The notes under the pieces are model-generated. The model ran no database searches, was not told the origin of the DNA, and saw only the letters and a list, made by a program, of their open reading frames with translations. Below, piece after piece: positions 37,046-48,791 of a stretch of 64,000 nucleotides of DNA (position 1 is the first letter of the stretch; each line of letters opens with the position of its first letter). The DNA is from Chromatocurvus halotolerans (GTDB lineage Bacteria > Pseudomonadota > Gammaproteobacteria > Pseudomonadales > Halieaceae). The stretch spans positions 186,001-250,000 of the forward strand of contig NZ_SLWX01000005.1 of NCBI RefSeq assembly GCF_004340525.1, read 5' to 3'. The position numbers were made by a program, and so were the translations under genes.

Positions 37046-37644
37046 GCACCGCCTGCGGGGTCATCAAGCGCCGAGGGAATGCCTGCCCCGCGCAGCAGGG
37101 CCAGTGTTTCGCACAGCGGCAGGCCCACCACGTTGCTGTAGCTGCCATCGATACGTTCGACAAAGGCGCCACCGAGCCCCTGTATGGCGTAGGCCCCCGC
37201 CTTGTCCCAGGGTTCGTCCGACGCCAGGTAACGCTCACACTCGGCATCCTCCAGTGCCCGGAATGCCACCCGGGTCTCCCTGCAGATAACGCGGAGGTCG
37301 CGCGGCGAGCGCAGTGCCACTGCCGTGAATACCTGGTGTACCCGCCCCGACAGACGACGCAGCATCCGTCGCCCCGCATCGAGACTCTCGGGTTTGCCGA
37401 GAATGTCACCGTCCACAACCACGGCGGTATCCGCCGCCAGCACACAGGCGTCGGCCGCCGGCTGGACTGCCGCGGCTTTCTCCCGAGCAATGCGCTCGAC
37501 ATAGTCCCGCGGCGTCTCTCCGGGCGCCGGGGTCTCGTCGATATCGGCGGGCACGACCGACACCTCGACACCGAGCTGCGCCAGCAGTTCGCGCCGCCGC
37601 GGACTGCGTGAGGCGAGGATCAGAGATGGGCGATTCAACAGCAT
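37042..37644 (-). CDS. maf: Maf family nucleoside triphosphate pyrophosphatase
   Basis: Maf proteins hydrolyse non-canonical or modified nucleoside triphosphates (dTTP/UTP in the YhdE group) and are linked to septum control. The 200-residue protein starts [25 protein letters not shown], the classic Maf N-terminus, and contains [18 protein letters not shown], the [19 protein letters not shown] segment, and [26 protein letters not shown]. The ATG at 37644 shares one base with the mreD stop (TGATG). Position between mreD and yhdP matches the YhdE orthologue of E. coli. Confidence 0.95.
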   Translation of the reverse strand: MLLNRPSLILASRSPRRRELLAQLGVEVSVVPADIDETPAPGETPRDYVERIAREKAAAVQPAADACVLAADTAVVVDGDILGKPESLDAGRRMLRRLSGRVHQVFTAVALRSPRDLRVICRETRVAFRALEDAECERYLASDEPWDKAGAYAIQGLGGAFVERIDGSYSNVVGLPLCETLALLRGAGIPSALDDPAGGA

Positions 37645-38132
37645 CAATACACCTCGAAATGCCTGCGCGCGCGACGCAGTGTCACCAGGACCAGCGGCCA
37701 GAATACGGCGCTGGTGATGGCCGGCAGCATGAACCACAGGGAGCGCGCCCCGGCACCCTCCACCGTCTGTATCCACTGGCAGACCAGCTGATGGACCCCG
37801 GCGAGAAAAAAGACGGTCAGCGCCTGCTGGCCAATGCTGAACACCCGCAGGCGCTGGTACAGAAGCCGCGACAGCAGCACCACGAGGGCCAGCGCCAGCA
37901 TGTTCTGGCCAATGACCGCGCCCTCCAGCACGTCCATGCCCAGACCGGCGAGCATCGCCGTGGCCAGCCCGACACGATACGGCAGTGCGATCGCCCAGTA
38001 GATCAGCACCAACGCCAGCCATTCCGGGCGCAGCCAGGCTGCCAGGCCCGTCAGCGGCACTATGGCGAGCACGTAGGCGAGGAGAAAACTCGACAGGATG
38101 ACCCAGTAACCGCGCGCCTGCTGCTCTACCAT
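37644..38132 (-). CDS. mreD: Rod shape-determining protein MreD
   Basis: MreD is the membrane partner of MreC in the elongasome. The 162-residue protein is almost wholly hydrophobic with about five to six helices ([64 protein letters not shown]), including the [12 protein letters not shown] pattern of the family. It lies between mreC and maf with single-base overlaps on both sides. Confidence 0.94.
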   Translation of the reverse strand: MVEQQARGYWVILSSFLLAYVLAIVPLTGLAAWLRPEWLALVLIYWAIALPYRVGLATAMLAGLGMDVLEGAVIGQNMLALALVVLLSRLLYQRLRVFSIGQQALTVFFLAGVHQLVCQWIQTVEGAGARSLWFMLPAITSAVFWPLVLVTLRRARRHFEVY

Positions 38133-38992
38133 CAGCCGCCCGCCCCCGCCTCCGCATTCACCTCGGCAACATCACCGCGGGCAAACACCAGCAGCACATG
38201 GCGGGCGCGATCCAGTGCCGCAGCCGGGCGCGCCTCGATGCGCGCAAAAGCCTGGCCCGGATCGCGCTCGACCCGGGTCACGGTTGCCACAGGATAACCA
38301 ATGGGAAAGCGCTGACCCAGCCCCGAGGTCACCAGCAGATCCCCCTCCGCGATGTCAGTGGTGGCGGCGACGTGATGCACTTCGAGGAGATCCAGTGACC
38401 CCGTGCCCTCTGCGACAGCGCGCACGCCATTGCGATTCACCTGCACGGGCACGGAGTGGGTCGCATCGGTAATCAGCAGCACGCGTGAGGTGAATTCACT
38501 CACCTCGATGACCTGCCCCATGAGACCGTCGGCATCGATCAGCGGCTGACCGGCGTAAACGTCATCGCTGCCGCCCTTGTCGAGCAGGAGCTGGTGGCGC
38601 ACGGGATCCGGAGCCACGCCGATCACCTCGGCCACCAGCACATCGTCGCGCAGCAGTGCGGAGGAATTGAGCAGCGCCCGCAGGCGCGCATTGTTCGCCT
38701 GCAGGGACGCCATCTGCTGCAGACGTCCCTTGAGCACGAGGTTTTCCCGGGACAGGTGATCGTTGTCTTCCATCAGTGACGACCGGGAACGCAGATGCCG
38801 CTCCTGCCAGCGTCCGATGGCCGCGGGGATATCAGCCACCGTATGGACGGGAATCAGCAGGGTATCGAGAAAGGCGCGGGCGGTCCCGAGCTGGCTGTAG
38901 CGCAGGTCGGCGACCAGCAGACCCACGACCACCAGCGCGACAAGACCCACCTTGAGTCCAAGATTCGACTCTTTGACAAATAACGGCTTGAT
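38132..38992 (-). CDS. mreC: Rod shape-determining protein MreC (apparent ATC start)
   Basis: MreC is a bitopic periplasmic scaffold that activates the PBP2-RodA synthase. It has one membrane helix near the N-terminus ([17 protein letters not shown]), a coiled coil ([24 protein letters not shown] region) and two beta domains ([34 protein letters not shown]). The first standard in-frame start is GTG at 38950, directly at the membrane helix. The 14 codons upstream read [14 protein letters not shown], which aligns with MKPIFSRGPSLQIR at the start of E. coli MreC, so translation probably begins at ATC 38992-38990. GGGG lies six bases upstream of it. Overlaps mreD by one base. Confidence 0.9.
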   Translation of the reverse strand: MKPLFVKESNLGLKVGLVALVVVGLLVADLRYSQLGTARAFLDTLLIPVHTVADIPAAIGRWQERHLRSRSSLMEDNDHLSRENLVLKGRLQQMASLQANNARLRALLNSSALLRDDVLVAEVIGVAPDPVRHQLLLDKGGSDDVYAGQPLIDADGLMGQVIEVSEFTSRVLLITDATHSVPVQVNRNGVRAVAEGTGSLDLLEVHHVAATTDIAEGDLLVTSGLGQRFPIGYPVATVTRVERDPGQAFARIEARPAAALDRARHVLLVFARGDVAEVNAEAGAGG

Positions 38993-39000
38993 AGAGGACC

Positions 39001-39022
39001 CCGGAACCGGCCGGTTGTCCGG
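39001..39022. other. Palindromic hairpin in the mreB-mreC gap
   Basis: CCGGA-ACCGGCCGGT-TGTCCGG forms a near-perfect inverted repeat filling most of the 37-base gap between mreB and mreC. In the mRNA its 3' side includes the G-run that could serve as ribosome-binding site for the ATC start of mreC, so it might tune MreC translation. Function is inferred only. Confidence 0.45.
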
Positions 39023-39029
39023 CCATCAG

Positions 39030-40076
<1,047 letters not shown>

Positions 40077-40331
40077 TTACCTTGTAGGGTCCGCATGATG
40101 CCCCGTTGATGCCGGGAGGCATCCGGACACATGCCGCCGCAATCCGACTGGACGCCGGGCCGCGAAAATAGCCTGCAAGAGTATCAACCGCAAGGATGTT
40201 GGGCAAGACGAGAATATGCTAGATTGCTGCGCATCAGGGGTGGACAGCAGCGCGTCAACGCAACGGCGGGAGCGTGTGCCGCGCATACCCGCACCACCAC
40301 GGCAGAAACAACAACGGATGCACCTGCGGCC

Positions 40332-40619
40332 ATGAGCATTGGAAGTGACGAACTCTCGCGCATCGCGGAACTGGCCCGGCTGCGCGTCGACAGTGACGAA
40401 CTACCCGCGCTGACCCGCCGCCTCGACGACATTCTGGGCATGGTGGAGACGCTGCAGACGGTGGACACAGAGGGTGTGGAGCCGCTGTCAAACCCGCTGG
40501 ATGCGCATCAGCCCCTGCGCGCCGATGTCGTCACCGAGGGCAATCGCCGCAGCGAGTTCCAGTCCATTGCGCCAGCCGTGGAAAACGGCCTGTACCTCGT
40601 CCCGAAAGTCATCGAATAG
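40332..40619 (+). CDS. gatC: Asp-tRNA(Asn)/Glu-tRNA(Gln) amidotransferase subunit GatC
   Basis: GatC is the small clamp subunit of the GatCAB complex that makes Gln-tRNA(Gln) and/or Asn-tRNA(Asn) by transamidation. The 95-residue protein starts MSIGSDELSRIAELARLRV and has ILGMVETLQTVDTEGVEPLSNPL and the C-terminal ENGLYLVPKVIE. The upstream 264-base gap to mreB holds the divergent promoters; no strong consensus boxes stand out, though an extended -10-like TGCTAGATT occurs at 40217-40225. Confidence 0.95.
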   Translation: MSIGSDELSRIAELARLRVDSDELPALTRRLDDILGMVETLQTVDTEGVEPLSNPLDAHQPLRADVVTEGNRRSEFQSIAPAVENGLYLVPKVIE

Positions 40620-40634
40620 CCCCGGAATCCCCGC

Positions 40635-42107
40635 ATGATTACTATGACCGTGGCGCAGCTGATACAGGCCCTGCGTGACCGAGAATTCTCCAGCGTCGAA
40701 CTCACCCGGAGCTATCTCGACAGAATCGCGCAGCGGGATGGCGAGCTCAACAGCTATATCAGCGTGGCACCAGAGACGGCTCTCGCCGAGGCCGAGGCCG
40801 CTGACAGGCTGCTGGCCGGCGACAGCGCACCGCCCCTTGCGGGCATACCGATCGCACACAAGGATATTTTCTGTACCCGCGGGCTGCGCACCAGCTGCGC
40901 CTCGCGCATGCTGGACAACTTCGTGCCGCCCTACGATGCCACCGTGGTGGAGCGGCTGCGCCACGCGGGCTGCGTTACGCTCGGCAAGACCAACATGGAC
41001 GAGTTCGCCATGGGCTCGTCCTCGGAAAGCAGCTACTACGGCGCCTGTCGCAATCCCTGGGACAGCCGCTGCGTTCCCGGCGGCTCCTCCGGTGGATCCG
41101 CAGCGGCGGTGGCGGCGGACCTGGCCGCCGCTGCTACCGGCACCGATACCGGGGGCTCCATCCGCCAGCCCGCAGCCCTGTGCGGCATCACCGGCATCAA
41201 GCCCACCTACGGCCGGGTGTCGCGCCTGGGCATGATCGCGTTTGCCTCCAGCCTCGACCAGGGCGGCCCGATGGCGCGCACGGCAGAGGACTGCGCCATT
41301 CTGCTCGGCGCCATGGCCGGACACGATGCCCGGGACTCCACCAGCATGGACCGGCCGGTGCCGGACTACCGGGCAGCGCTGTCGCTGTCACTGCAGGGCC
41401 TGCGCATCGGACTGCCCCGGGAGTGGTTCGGCGAGCAGCTGCAGTCCGCGGTGGCAGACCGTATCCGCGCCGCGCTCCGCGAACTCGAGGCCCTCGGTGC
41501 CACCCTGGTCGATATCGATCTTGCCCACAGCGAGCTGAGCATCCCCGCCTACTACATCATTGCGCCGGCGGAGGCGTCCACCAACCTGGCGCGCTACGAC
41601 GGCGTGCGCTACGGCCACCGCTGCGACAGCCCCCGGGACCTGCACGACCTGTACACGCGCAGTCGCGAGGAGGGCTTCGGCGACGAAGTGCAGCGGCGTA
41701 TTCTCATCGGCACTTACGCGCTGTCTTCCGGCTACTACGACGCCTTCTACAAGAAGGCACAGCAGGCCCGTCGGCTGATCCGCCAGGATTATCTCGACGC
41801 CTTCGGGCAGGTGGACATCATCGCCGGGCCGACCACACCGGGCCCGGCGTTTCGCCTTGGGGAAAAGACCGACGATCCCGTTGCCATGTACCTGGAGGAC
41901 ATCTACACGCTGGGCGTCAACCTCGCCGGCCTGCCCGCCCTCAGCATGCCCGCCGGGCAGGTGGATGGCCTGCCCGTGGGCCTGCAGCTGGTGGGTCCGC
42001 ATTTCGGCGAGGCGCAGCTGCTGGCCGCGGCCCACCAGCTGCAGCTGGCGACCGACTGGCATCAGCAGAGGCCGCCCGCAACGGCATCGACGGGAGATGC
42101 CGCATGA
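40635..42107 (+). CDS. gatA: Asp-tRNA(Asn)/Glu-tRNA(Gln) amidotransferase subunit GatA
   Basis: GatA is the amidase subunit that frees ammonia from glutamine. The 490-residue protein has the amidase-signature catalytic Lys in [13 protein letters not shown], and the Ser-cisSer region [20 protein letters not shown] followed by [19 protein letters not shown], forming the Ser-cisSer-Lys triad. Length is normal. MITMTVAQL offers two close ATG starts. Its stop overlaps the gatB ATG (ATGA). Confidence 0.97.
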   Translation: MITMTVAQLIQALRDREFSSVELTRSYLDRIAQRDGELNSYISVAPETALAEAEAADRLLAGDSAPPLAGIPIAHKDIFCTRGLRTSCASRMLDNFVPPYDATVVERLRHAGCVTLGKTNMDEFAMGSSSESSYYGACRNPWDSRCVPGGSSGGSAAAVAADLAAAATGTDTGGSIRQPAALCGITGIKPTYGRVSRLGMIAFASSLDQGGPMARTAEDCAILLGAMAGHDARDSTSMDRPVPDYRAALSLSLQGLRIGLPREWFGEQLQSAVADRIRAALRELEALGATLVDIDLAHSELSIPAYYIIAPAEASTNLARYDGVRYGHRCDSPRDLHDLYTRSREEGFGDEVQRRILIGTYALSSGYYDAFYKKAQQARRLIRQDYLDAFGQVDIIAGPTTPGPAFRLGEKTDDPVAMYLEDIYTLGVNLAGLPALSMPAGQVDGLPVGLQLVGPHFGEAQLLAAAHQLQLATDWHQQRPPATASTGDAA

Positions 42108-43564
42108 GCTGGGAAACAGTGATCGGCCTCGAGGTGCACCTGCAGCTGGCCACGCAGTCGAAGATATTTTCCGGCAGCAGCACGCGCTTCGGCGCCGAGC
42201 CCAACACCCAGGCCAGCGCCGTTGATCTGGCCATGCCCGGCATGCTGCCCGTGCTCAACGAACAGGCGGTGCGCTTCGCCGTCATGTTCGGCCTCGGTAT
42301 CGATGCCGAGATCGGCCGCCGCTCGGTGTTCGACCGCAAGAACTACTTCTACCCGGACCTGCCCAAGGGCTACCAGATCAGCCAGTTCGCCGAGCCCATC
42401 GTCGGTCGCGGCGAGTTCGAGATAACGCTGGAGGACGGCAGCACCCGCTCTATCGGCATCACCCGCGCCCACCTCGAGGAGGACGCCGGCAAATCCCTGC
42501 ACGAGGACTTCCACGGACAGACCGGCATCGACCTGAATCGCGCCGGCACACCGCTGCTGGAGATCGTCAGCGAACCCGACCTGCGCAGTGCTACAGAAGC
42601 GGTCGCCTATCTCAAGGCCCTGCACAGCCTGGTGCTGTATCTGGGGATCTCCGACGGCAATATGGCCGAGGGCTCCATGCGCTGCGATATCAACCTCTCG
42701 CTGCGGCCCGCCGGCAGCGACACACTCGGCACCCGCGCGGAGATCAAGAACGTCAACTCCTTCCGCTTTGTCGAGAAAGCCATCCAGTTCGAGACCCTGC
42801 GCCAGGCCGATATTCTGGAATCCGGCGGGCGCGTGGTGCAGGAAACGCGCCTGTACGACGCCGAGCGCGACGAGACCCGCCCCATGCGCAGCAAGGAGGT
42901 CGCCAACGATTACCGCTACTTCCCCGAACCCGACCTGCTGCCCGTGGTGCTGGAGGAAAGCTGGATAGCACAGCTGCGCAGCGAACTGCCGGAACTGCCC
43001 CCGGCCAAGCGGGCGCGCTTCGTTTCCGACTACGGCCTCAGCACCTACGACGCCGGCGTTCTGGTCGACAGTCGCGCCCTGGCGGACTACTTCGAGGCCG
43101 TGGCCCGGGACTGCGGCGATGCCAAGATCGCCGCCAACTGGGTGCAGGTGGAGCTGCTCGGGCAGCTCAACCGCGAGGATCTCGACATTACCCGCTCACC
43201 CGTCCCGCCGACGCAGCTCGCCGGGCTGATCCGGCGCATTCTCGATGACAGCATCTCCGGCAAGATCGCCAAGCAGGTGTTCGAAGCCATGTGGCAGGGT
43301 GAAGGCGATGCCGACCAGATCATCGAAAGCCGCGGCCTGAAGCAGGTCAGCGACAGCGGCAAACTCGAGGCCATGGTCGACGCGGTGATCAAAGACAGCC
43401 CGGACCAGGTCGCCCAGTACCGCGCCGCCGATGCCGGCAAACAGAAAAAACTGATCGGCTATTTTGTCGGCCAGGTCATGAAAGCCTCCCGCGGTCAGGC
43501 GAACCCGGGCATGGTCAACCAGCTGCTCGCCCGCAAACTCGGAGACAACCAGCAGGATGCGTAA
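42104..43564 (+). CDS. gatB: Asp-tRNA(Asn)/Glu-tRNA(Gln) amidotransferase subunit GatB
   Basis: GatB binds the misacylated tRNA and activates it with ATP. The 486-residue protein begins [26 protein letters not shown] and has the conserved [34 protein letters not shown] and [11 protein letters not shown] segments plus the C-terminal YqeY-like helical tail ending in [10 protein letters not shown]. The start is fixed by the ATGA overlap with gatA. It overlaps the next gene by eight bases. Confidence 0.97.
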   Translation: MSWETVIGLEVHLQLATQSKIFSGSSTRFGAEPNTQASAVDLAMPGMLPVLNEQAVRFAVMFGLGIDAEIGRRSVFDRKNYFYPDLPKGYQISQFAEPIVGRGEFEITLEDGSTRSIGITRAHLEEDAGKSLHEDFHGQTGIDLNRAGTPLLEIVSEPDLRSATEAVAYLKALHSLVLYLGISDGNMAEGSMRCDINLSLRPAGSDTLGTRAEIKNVNSFRFVEKAIQFETLRQADILESGGRVVQETRLYDAERDETRPMRSKEVANDYRYFPEPDLLPVVLEESWIAQLRSELPELPPAKRARFVSDYGLSTYDAGVLVDSRALADYFEAVARDCGDAKIAANWVQVELLGQLNREDLDITRSPVPPTQLAGLIRRILDDSISGKIAKQVFEAMWQGEGDADQIIESRGLKQVSDSGKLEAMVDAVIKDSPDQVAQYRAADAGKQKKLIGYFVGQVMKASRGQANPGMVNQLLARKLGDNQQDA

Positions 43565-43847
43565 GGACAAGGAGAAGGTACTCGACGAGGTCTGGGACGA
43601 TGCACGCGTGCGCAGCTTTCTCGATGTGCGCTCGCACTCGGGTGATTCGGACGACTTTCACTGCCTGCTGCGGGCTTACCAGAGCATGCGTGAGGGGGAT
43701 TTCCGGCGTTTTCTGGTGTTCTTTACCGCGGACGGCCGGGATGTGAATGCGACCAGTGCCGCCGGCGAGACGGTTCTTTCTATCGTAAAGGAACATCGAC
43801 TTGGCGGTGGGTTCGCGGCTGCGCTTGTCGAGTTTGGTGCTTCGTAG
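43557..43847 (+). CDS. PA4642-family small protein
   Basis: This 96-residue acidic protein resembles the PA4642 family of conserved hypothetical proteins in Pseudomonas-type bacteria. Visible features are [24 protein letters not shown], a [16 protein letters not shown] segment, and an ankyrin-like [18 protein letters not shown]. No function is established. The ATG lies inside the gatB end. The TAG stop at 43845-43847 is also the last three bases of the GTAG that begins repeat copy 3, so the repeat supplies the stop codon and possibly the last residues. Confidence 0.8.
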   Translation: MRKDKEKVLDEVWDDARVRSFLDVRSHSGDSDDFHCLLRAYQSMREGDFRRFLVFFTADGRDVNATSAAGETVLSIVKEHRLGGGFAAALVEFGAS

Positions 43848-43964
43848 TTCGGTTGGCCGCCGGCGGGAGGGATTTCGAGACTCGCCGTGAAGCCATCCAT
43901 GGCGGCTCGGCGGCGACATCCATGTCGCCGACGGTCTCGAAATCCCTCCCGCCGGCAGCCAACC
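43844..43964 (+). repeat. Structured GTAG repeat element, copy 3 (forward)
   Basis: GTAG at 43844-43847, three bases, then a 31-bp inverted repeat (43851-43881 with 43934-43964; one mismatch) around a 52-base tip (43882-43933). The tip contains GCCA-TCCA-TGGC, invariant GGCTCGG, and CGGCGACA-TCCA-TGTCGCCG, then ACG. Stem bases 3-23 differ from those of copies 1, 2 and 4. The GTAG overlaps the stop codon of the preceding gene. The sequence left of GTAG (TTTGGTG..CTTCGTAG) resembles that of copy 4. Confidence 0.9.
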
Positions 43965-44261
43965 TTACGATGCTGCCAACTGCTGAGTTCGGCAGACGAC
44001 CTTCGGTAGCAGGCCTCAGACGGGGTGGGCAGACGGAACGGTATCGGGTAGCCGGCGATGACTGGCTTTGCGCGTGGCAGAACAGCGACTTTCCTAGCGT
44101 CCGGAGAGAATGCCGCACCGACGCATCAAACCTCCGCGCAAATGCCAACCTGCTGGACTGACGTGCCCCCTGTATCCAGCCGGCAAGCAGCCGTTCCAGC
44201 CACCTCAACGCTAGGGCAGTGAAGTCACAGCTACGAACCGCGTCGTTAACTCCGACAGTCA
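43965..44261. other. Spacer between repeat copies 3 and 4, no gene recognised
   Basis: This 297-base segment is enclosed by two opposed repeat copies. Open frames crossing it continue into the repeats and have no family resemblance. No promoter, terminator or RNA gene could be identified. It may be DNA carried along with the repeat pair, or ordinary intergenic sequence. Confidence 0.5.
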
Positions 44262-44382
44262 GGTCGAGCGCCGGAAAGCGGCTTTTCGAGACCGTCGGCG
44301 ACATGGATGTCGCCGCCGAGCCGCCACGGATGGCTTTATGGCGTGTCTCGAAAAGCCGCTTTCCGGCGCTCGACCGGGCTAC
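44262..44382 (-). repeat. Structured GTAG repeat element, copy 4 (reverse)
   Basis: Read on the minus strand: GTAG (44382-44379), three bases, a 31-bp perfect inverted repeat (44375-44345 with 44292-44262) around a 52-base tip (44344-44293). The tip has GCCA-TCCG-TGGC, GGCTCGG, and CGGCGACA-TCCA-TGTCGCCG, then ACG. The GTAG end lies 28 bases after the smrA stop codon, and the copy faces copy 3. Flanking bases C and T match the other copies. Confidence 0.9.
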
Positions 44383-44410
44383 GAAGTGCACCAAAAACGT
44401 CCCCGGAAAC

Positions 44411-45022
44411 TCAGCGCTTCTCCGGCTCATAAGGCACCCGCCCCCGCATGAATCGCTCCCGGTTCTCACGCTTCTTCTCCGCACTCTTGCGCAACAGAAC
44501 GTAAACCGCCCCGGTCCCACCATGCTGCGGCTGGGCGCTGTGAAAGGCCTGCACCGAATCCATTTCCCGCAGCCAGTGATCCACGCCGCCCTTGAGGATG
44601 GAGACGCGCTCCTTCTCCGGCTTGCGATCACCCTTGCCGTGCACCAGCATCACGCTGCGCAGGCCGAGGGAGTGACAGTCGCGCATGAACGCAAACAGCT
44701 CCGCCCGGGCCTGGCGCACGGTCATGCGGTGCATGTCCAGTCGCGCCTCGGCTTCATAGCGGCCCTGCTTCAGTTTGCGGAACACGCCGTTCTGGATGCC
44801 TGGACGCTTGAAATCAAGGACATACCAGGGATCAAGCGGGGCAAAGCCCTCTTCCGCGAGGAAATTGGGGTCGCGCTCCCGGGCCATTGCCGCGGCTTCG
44901 CGCCGCTTGGCCAGAGTGGCGGCATCGACAGCAGAATCGGGGGGACGCCGCACGCGGCGCTCGCGGCGGATCGGCGCCACGTCTGCCACCTCTTCCCAGA
45001 AAAGCTTTTCATCATCGGCCAT
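44411..45022 (-). CDS. smrA: Smr-domain protein SmrA (YdaL-like)
   Basis: Smr-domain proteins are nucleases; SmrB-type members cleave mRNA at collided ribosomes, and SmrA is less well studied. This 203-residue protein resembles E. coli YdaL along its length: MADDEKLFWEEVADVAPIRR at the start, then a C-terminal Smr domain (about 95-190) with LDMHRMTVRQAR, LVHGKGDRKPE and HGGTGAVYVLLRK. The LDxH and HGxG motifs are intact. It converges on the gatCAB operon across the repeat pair and is divergent from cysZ. Confidence 0.88.
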   Translation of the reverse strand: MADDEKLFWEEVADVAPIRRERRVRRPPDSAVDAATLAKRREAAAMARERDPNFLAEEGFAPLDPWYVLDFKRPGIQNGVFRKLKQGRYEAEARLDMHRMTVRQARAELFAFMRDCHSLGLRSVMLVHGKGDRKPEKERVSILKGGVDHWLREMDSVQAFHSAQPQHGGTGAVYVLLRKSAEKKRENRERFMRGRVPYEPEKR

Positions 45023-45106
45023 AACGCACTCCTTGGCGCATTATACGCAATCTGACCCTCGTTTTCGGTAAACTGCCCGCAACGCCCATTCAACGGAGTT
45101 TTCACC

Positions 45107-45853
45107 ATGCGCGGCAATGCCCTGCACGGGGCCGGCTATGTCATGCGCGGCGCGCGGCTGCTCTCGCACCCGAAACTGCGCATCTTCGTGCTGGTACCTT
45201 TACTGGTCAACATCGTCATCTTCGGCAGCCTGATCGGCTGGGGCTACGCCTGGCTGAGCGCAACGCTGGATCAGACCCTGGCCGCGCTGCCCGAGTGGCT
45301 GCGCTTTCTGGAATGGATCCTCTGGCCACTGGTAGTCATCGCCACCAGCCTGATCACCGGCTACCTGTTCACCGCCGTCGCCCTGGTCATCGCCTCTCCC
45401 TTCAATGCACTGCTGGCGGAAAAGGCCGAGGAACTGGTCACGGGGCAACCCGTGGCGGGCCTGGAAGGGCTAATGGGGGCACTCGCCAGCGTCCCCCGCG
45501 GCGTGTTCCGGGAAATCGCCAAGCTGCTGTATTACGTGCCGATGGCGCTGTTCGTGCTGCTGGTCAGCGTGATTCCGGCGCTCAACGCCATCGCGCCTCT
45601 GCTGTGGCTGCTGCTCGGTGCCTGGATGATGAGCATTCAGTTCGTGGACTACCCCATGGACAACCACCAGCGCTCCTTTGCCGACGTCAAGGAGGCGGTG
45701 CGCAGCCGGCGGCTGTCGAGCATGGGTTTCGGTGGGCTGGTCGCCCTGTGTACCGGCATTCCCATCGTGAACTTTTTCGTGGTGCCCGCCGCGGTGGTCG
45801 GCGCGACCCTGCTCTGGGTGGAGGAGCTGGCGGCGGTCAACCCCGGCCGCTGA
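45107..45853 (+). CDS. cysZ: Sulfate transporter CysZ
   Basis: CysZ is an inner-membrane sulfate-uptake protein feeding cysteine synthesis. The 248-residue protein has GAGYVMRGARLLSHPKLRIFVLVPLLVNI, four main membrane stretches, YLFTAVALVIASPFNALLAEKAEELVTG, and the conserved WMMSIQFVDYPMDNHQRSF, all typical. It is a single gene between smrA (divergent) and rhlB (convergent, 42-base gap). Confidence 0.93.
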   Translation: MRGNALHGAGYVMRGARLLSHPKLRIFVLVPLLVNIVIFGSLIGWGYAWLSATLDQTLAALPEWLRFLEWILWPLVVIATSLITGYLFTAVALVIASPFNALLAEKAEELVTGQPVAGLEGLMGALASVPRGVFREIAKLLYYVPMALFVLLVSVIPALNAIAPLLWLLLGAWMMSIQFVDYPMDNHQRSFADVKEAVRSRRLSSMGFGGLVALCTGIPIVNFFVVPAAVVGATLLWVEELAAVNPGR

Positions 45854-45895
45854 GGCGCGGCGCCAGGGCTGGTGGCCGATAGTGGACCCGCAGGC

Positions 45896-47161
<1,266 letters not shown>

Positions 47162-47170
47162 TGGGCTTCC

Positions 47171-47968
47171 TTATTCATCGGTTTTACCGGCGCGAAGTGT
47201 AGCACTCTTGTCCGCGGCCTGTTCACCCCCGCAGTCGGGGCAGCCCGGGCGGGCCTGTAGCGCCAGGCGCTGAATCCGGTAATCGCCCAGATCCAGCGTC
47301 AGCAGCGCGCCCGCCAGGGAACCCGGCATGCCGCTGAGCTGCTTGATCACCTCCAGCGCCAGCAGACTGCCGACCACGCCGACAACCGGCCCCAGGACGC
47401 CGCTGTCGCTGCAGCGCAACGCCGACTCCGCGCCTTGCTCGGGATACAGACAGCGGTAGCAGCCGCCGCCGCTGGCCGGGTGAAATGTCGCCACCTGACC
47501 TTCCGTGCGCACCGCCGCCGCCGACACCAGCGGAATACCCGCGGCAATGCAGGCACGGTTCAGGGCAAACCGCGTCGGATAGTTATCCGTGGCATCCACC
47601 GCCAGATCGACCCTGGCGCAGGCATCGGCCAGACCGTCCATGCCCAGCCGCTCTGGCATGACCCGCACCCGCACCCCGCTGTTAAGGCGTGCCACCGCAT
47701 CCGCTGCCGACTGCGCCTTGCTGCGACCCAGATCCGCCTCGCCGTGGGCGATCTGTCGCTGCAGGTTGCTCGCATCGACCGTATCGCCATCCACCAGGCG
47801 CACTTCTCCGACACCCGCCGCCGCCAGGTACAGCGCCGCCGGGCTGCCAAGACCACCGAGCCCGACCAGCAGGACGCGGGCACGACCCAGCGCCTCCTGC
47901 CCGGCAATATCGAAGCCCGGCAGCAGCAGCTGGCGACTGTAACGCTCGAGCTCGCTATCCGACAGCAT
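47171..47968 (-). CDS. moeB: Sulfur-carrier adenylyltransferase MoeB/ThiF family
   Basis: MoeB adenylates the C-terminus of MoaD for molybdopterin synthesis; the family also includes ThiF-like enzymes. The 265-residue protein has the ATP-binding VLLVGLGGLGSPAALYLAAAGVG, NLQRQIAHGEADLGRSKAQSA, AVDATDNYPTRFALN, and two Cys pairs (CYRC and CPDC) for structural zinc. It overlaps prmC by 14 bases. moeB next to prmC-prfA-hemA is a common order. Confidence 0.9.
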   Translation of the reverse strand: MLSDSELERYSRQLLLPGFDIAGQEALGRARVLLVGLGGLGSPAALYLAAAGVGEVRLVDGDTVDASNLQRQIAHGEADLGRSKAQSAADAVARLNSGVRVRVMPERLGMDGLADACARVDLAVDATDNYPTRFALNRACIAAGIPLVSAAAVRTEGQVATFHPASGGGCYRCLYPEQGAESALRCSDSGVLGPVVGVVGSLLALEVIKQLSGMPGSLAGALLTLDLGDYRIQRLALQARPGCPDCGGEQAADKSATLRAGKTDE

Positions 47969-48791
47969 GCCACTGGCCCGCGCTGACGCGCTCGTTGCCG
48001 CCGAGGTCCCTGCGGGTGGTGACGTTCCCGAAACCCTGCGCAGACAGCCGTTGGCGCACTGCCGCCGCCTGATCCCAGCCGTGCTCCAGCAGCAGGAAAC
48101 CCGCCGACGCCAGGTGCGGCGGGGCGCCGGCGATAATGCGGGTCAGGTCATCCAGACCGCGTTCACCACTGACCAGGGCCTGGCGCGGCTCAAAGCGCAC
48201 ATCGCCCTCCCCGAGGTGGCGATCCCCCGCCGCCACATAGGGCGGATTGGCAACCACGAGATCAAAGCGCTGCGGCGGCAGCGCCGTGAACCAGTCCGAG
48301 TGCAGCAGCGTTACCCGACCCGGCGCGAGGGCGGCCACATTGCTGTCGGCCACGGCCAGTGCCGCGCGATCGGCGTCAACTGCCAGCACACGCCAGGCGG
48401 GACGCTCGCTGGCCAGCGCCAGCGCGATGGCACCGCTGCCTGTCCCCAGGTCGAGCACGCAGGCCGCTGCCGGCAGGGGCAGCTCGAGCGCCCAGTGGAC
48501 CAGTGCCTCGGTATCGGGGCGCGGGATCAGGGTTGCGGGCGTAACGCGCAGGGGCAATGACCAGAATTCGCGCCGCTGGGTCAGGTAGGCGATGGGCACC
48601 CCGTCGCCCCGCTCCTGCAGAAGCCGACGATAGGCGGCGACAGCCGTTTCATCGACCTCGCCCTCGGGCCAGGCATACAGCCAGCTTCGGGGTCGCTGCA
48701 GGCAGTGGCAGAGCAGGATCTCGGCATCCCGGCGCGGGTCCTCGGTGGGCAATCCTGCGGCCTCGTACAGCAGGGCCTGTACCGTCGCCAT
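47955..48791 (-). CDS. prmC: Release factor glutamine methyltransferase PrmC
   Basis: PrmC methylates the glutamine of the GGQ motif in release factors RF1 and RF2. The 278-residue protein has the N-terminal helical domain (LLCHCLQRPRSWLYAWPEG), the SAM loop VLDLGTGSGAIALALASERP and catalytic NPPY in FDLVVANPPYVA. The ATG at 48791 shares one base with the prfA stop (TAATG), coupling the methylase to its substrate gene. A longer upstream frame only reads through prfA. Confidence 0.96.
   Translation of the reverse strand: MATVQALLYEAAGLPTEDPRRDAEILLCHCLQRPRSWLYAWPEGEVDETAVAAYRRLLQERGDGVPIAYLTQRREFWSLPLRVTPATLIPRPDTEALVHWALELPLPAAACVLDLGTGSGAIALALASERPAWRVLAVDADRAALAVADSNVAALAPGRVTLLHSDWFTALPPQRFDLVVANPPYVAAGDRHLGEGDVRFEPRQALVSGERGLDDLTRIIAGAPPHLASAGFLLLEHGWDQAAAVRQRLSAQGFGNVTTRRDLGGNERVSAGQWHAVG

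Noticed and set aside
37042-38157. 371-residue frame covering maf and mreD
   Set aside because: Only the part from 37644 matches Maf; the extension is the wrong frame of mreD.
40199-40225. gatC promoter TTGGGC / TGCTAGATT
   Set aside because: The spacer is only 15 bases and both boxes are weak; kept as a remark in the gatC entry only.
43844-44382. CRISPR array
   Set aside because: Only two copies in opposite orientation with a 297-base gap; no short regular spacers and no cas genes.
43780-44631. 283-residue frame on the minus strand crossing repeat copies 3 and 4
   Set aside because: It runs through both repeats, the spacer and the end of smrA in a wrong frame; the sequence is only translation of repeat DNA.
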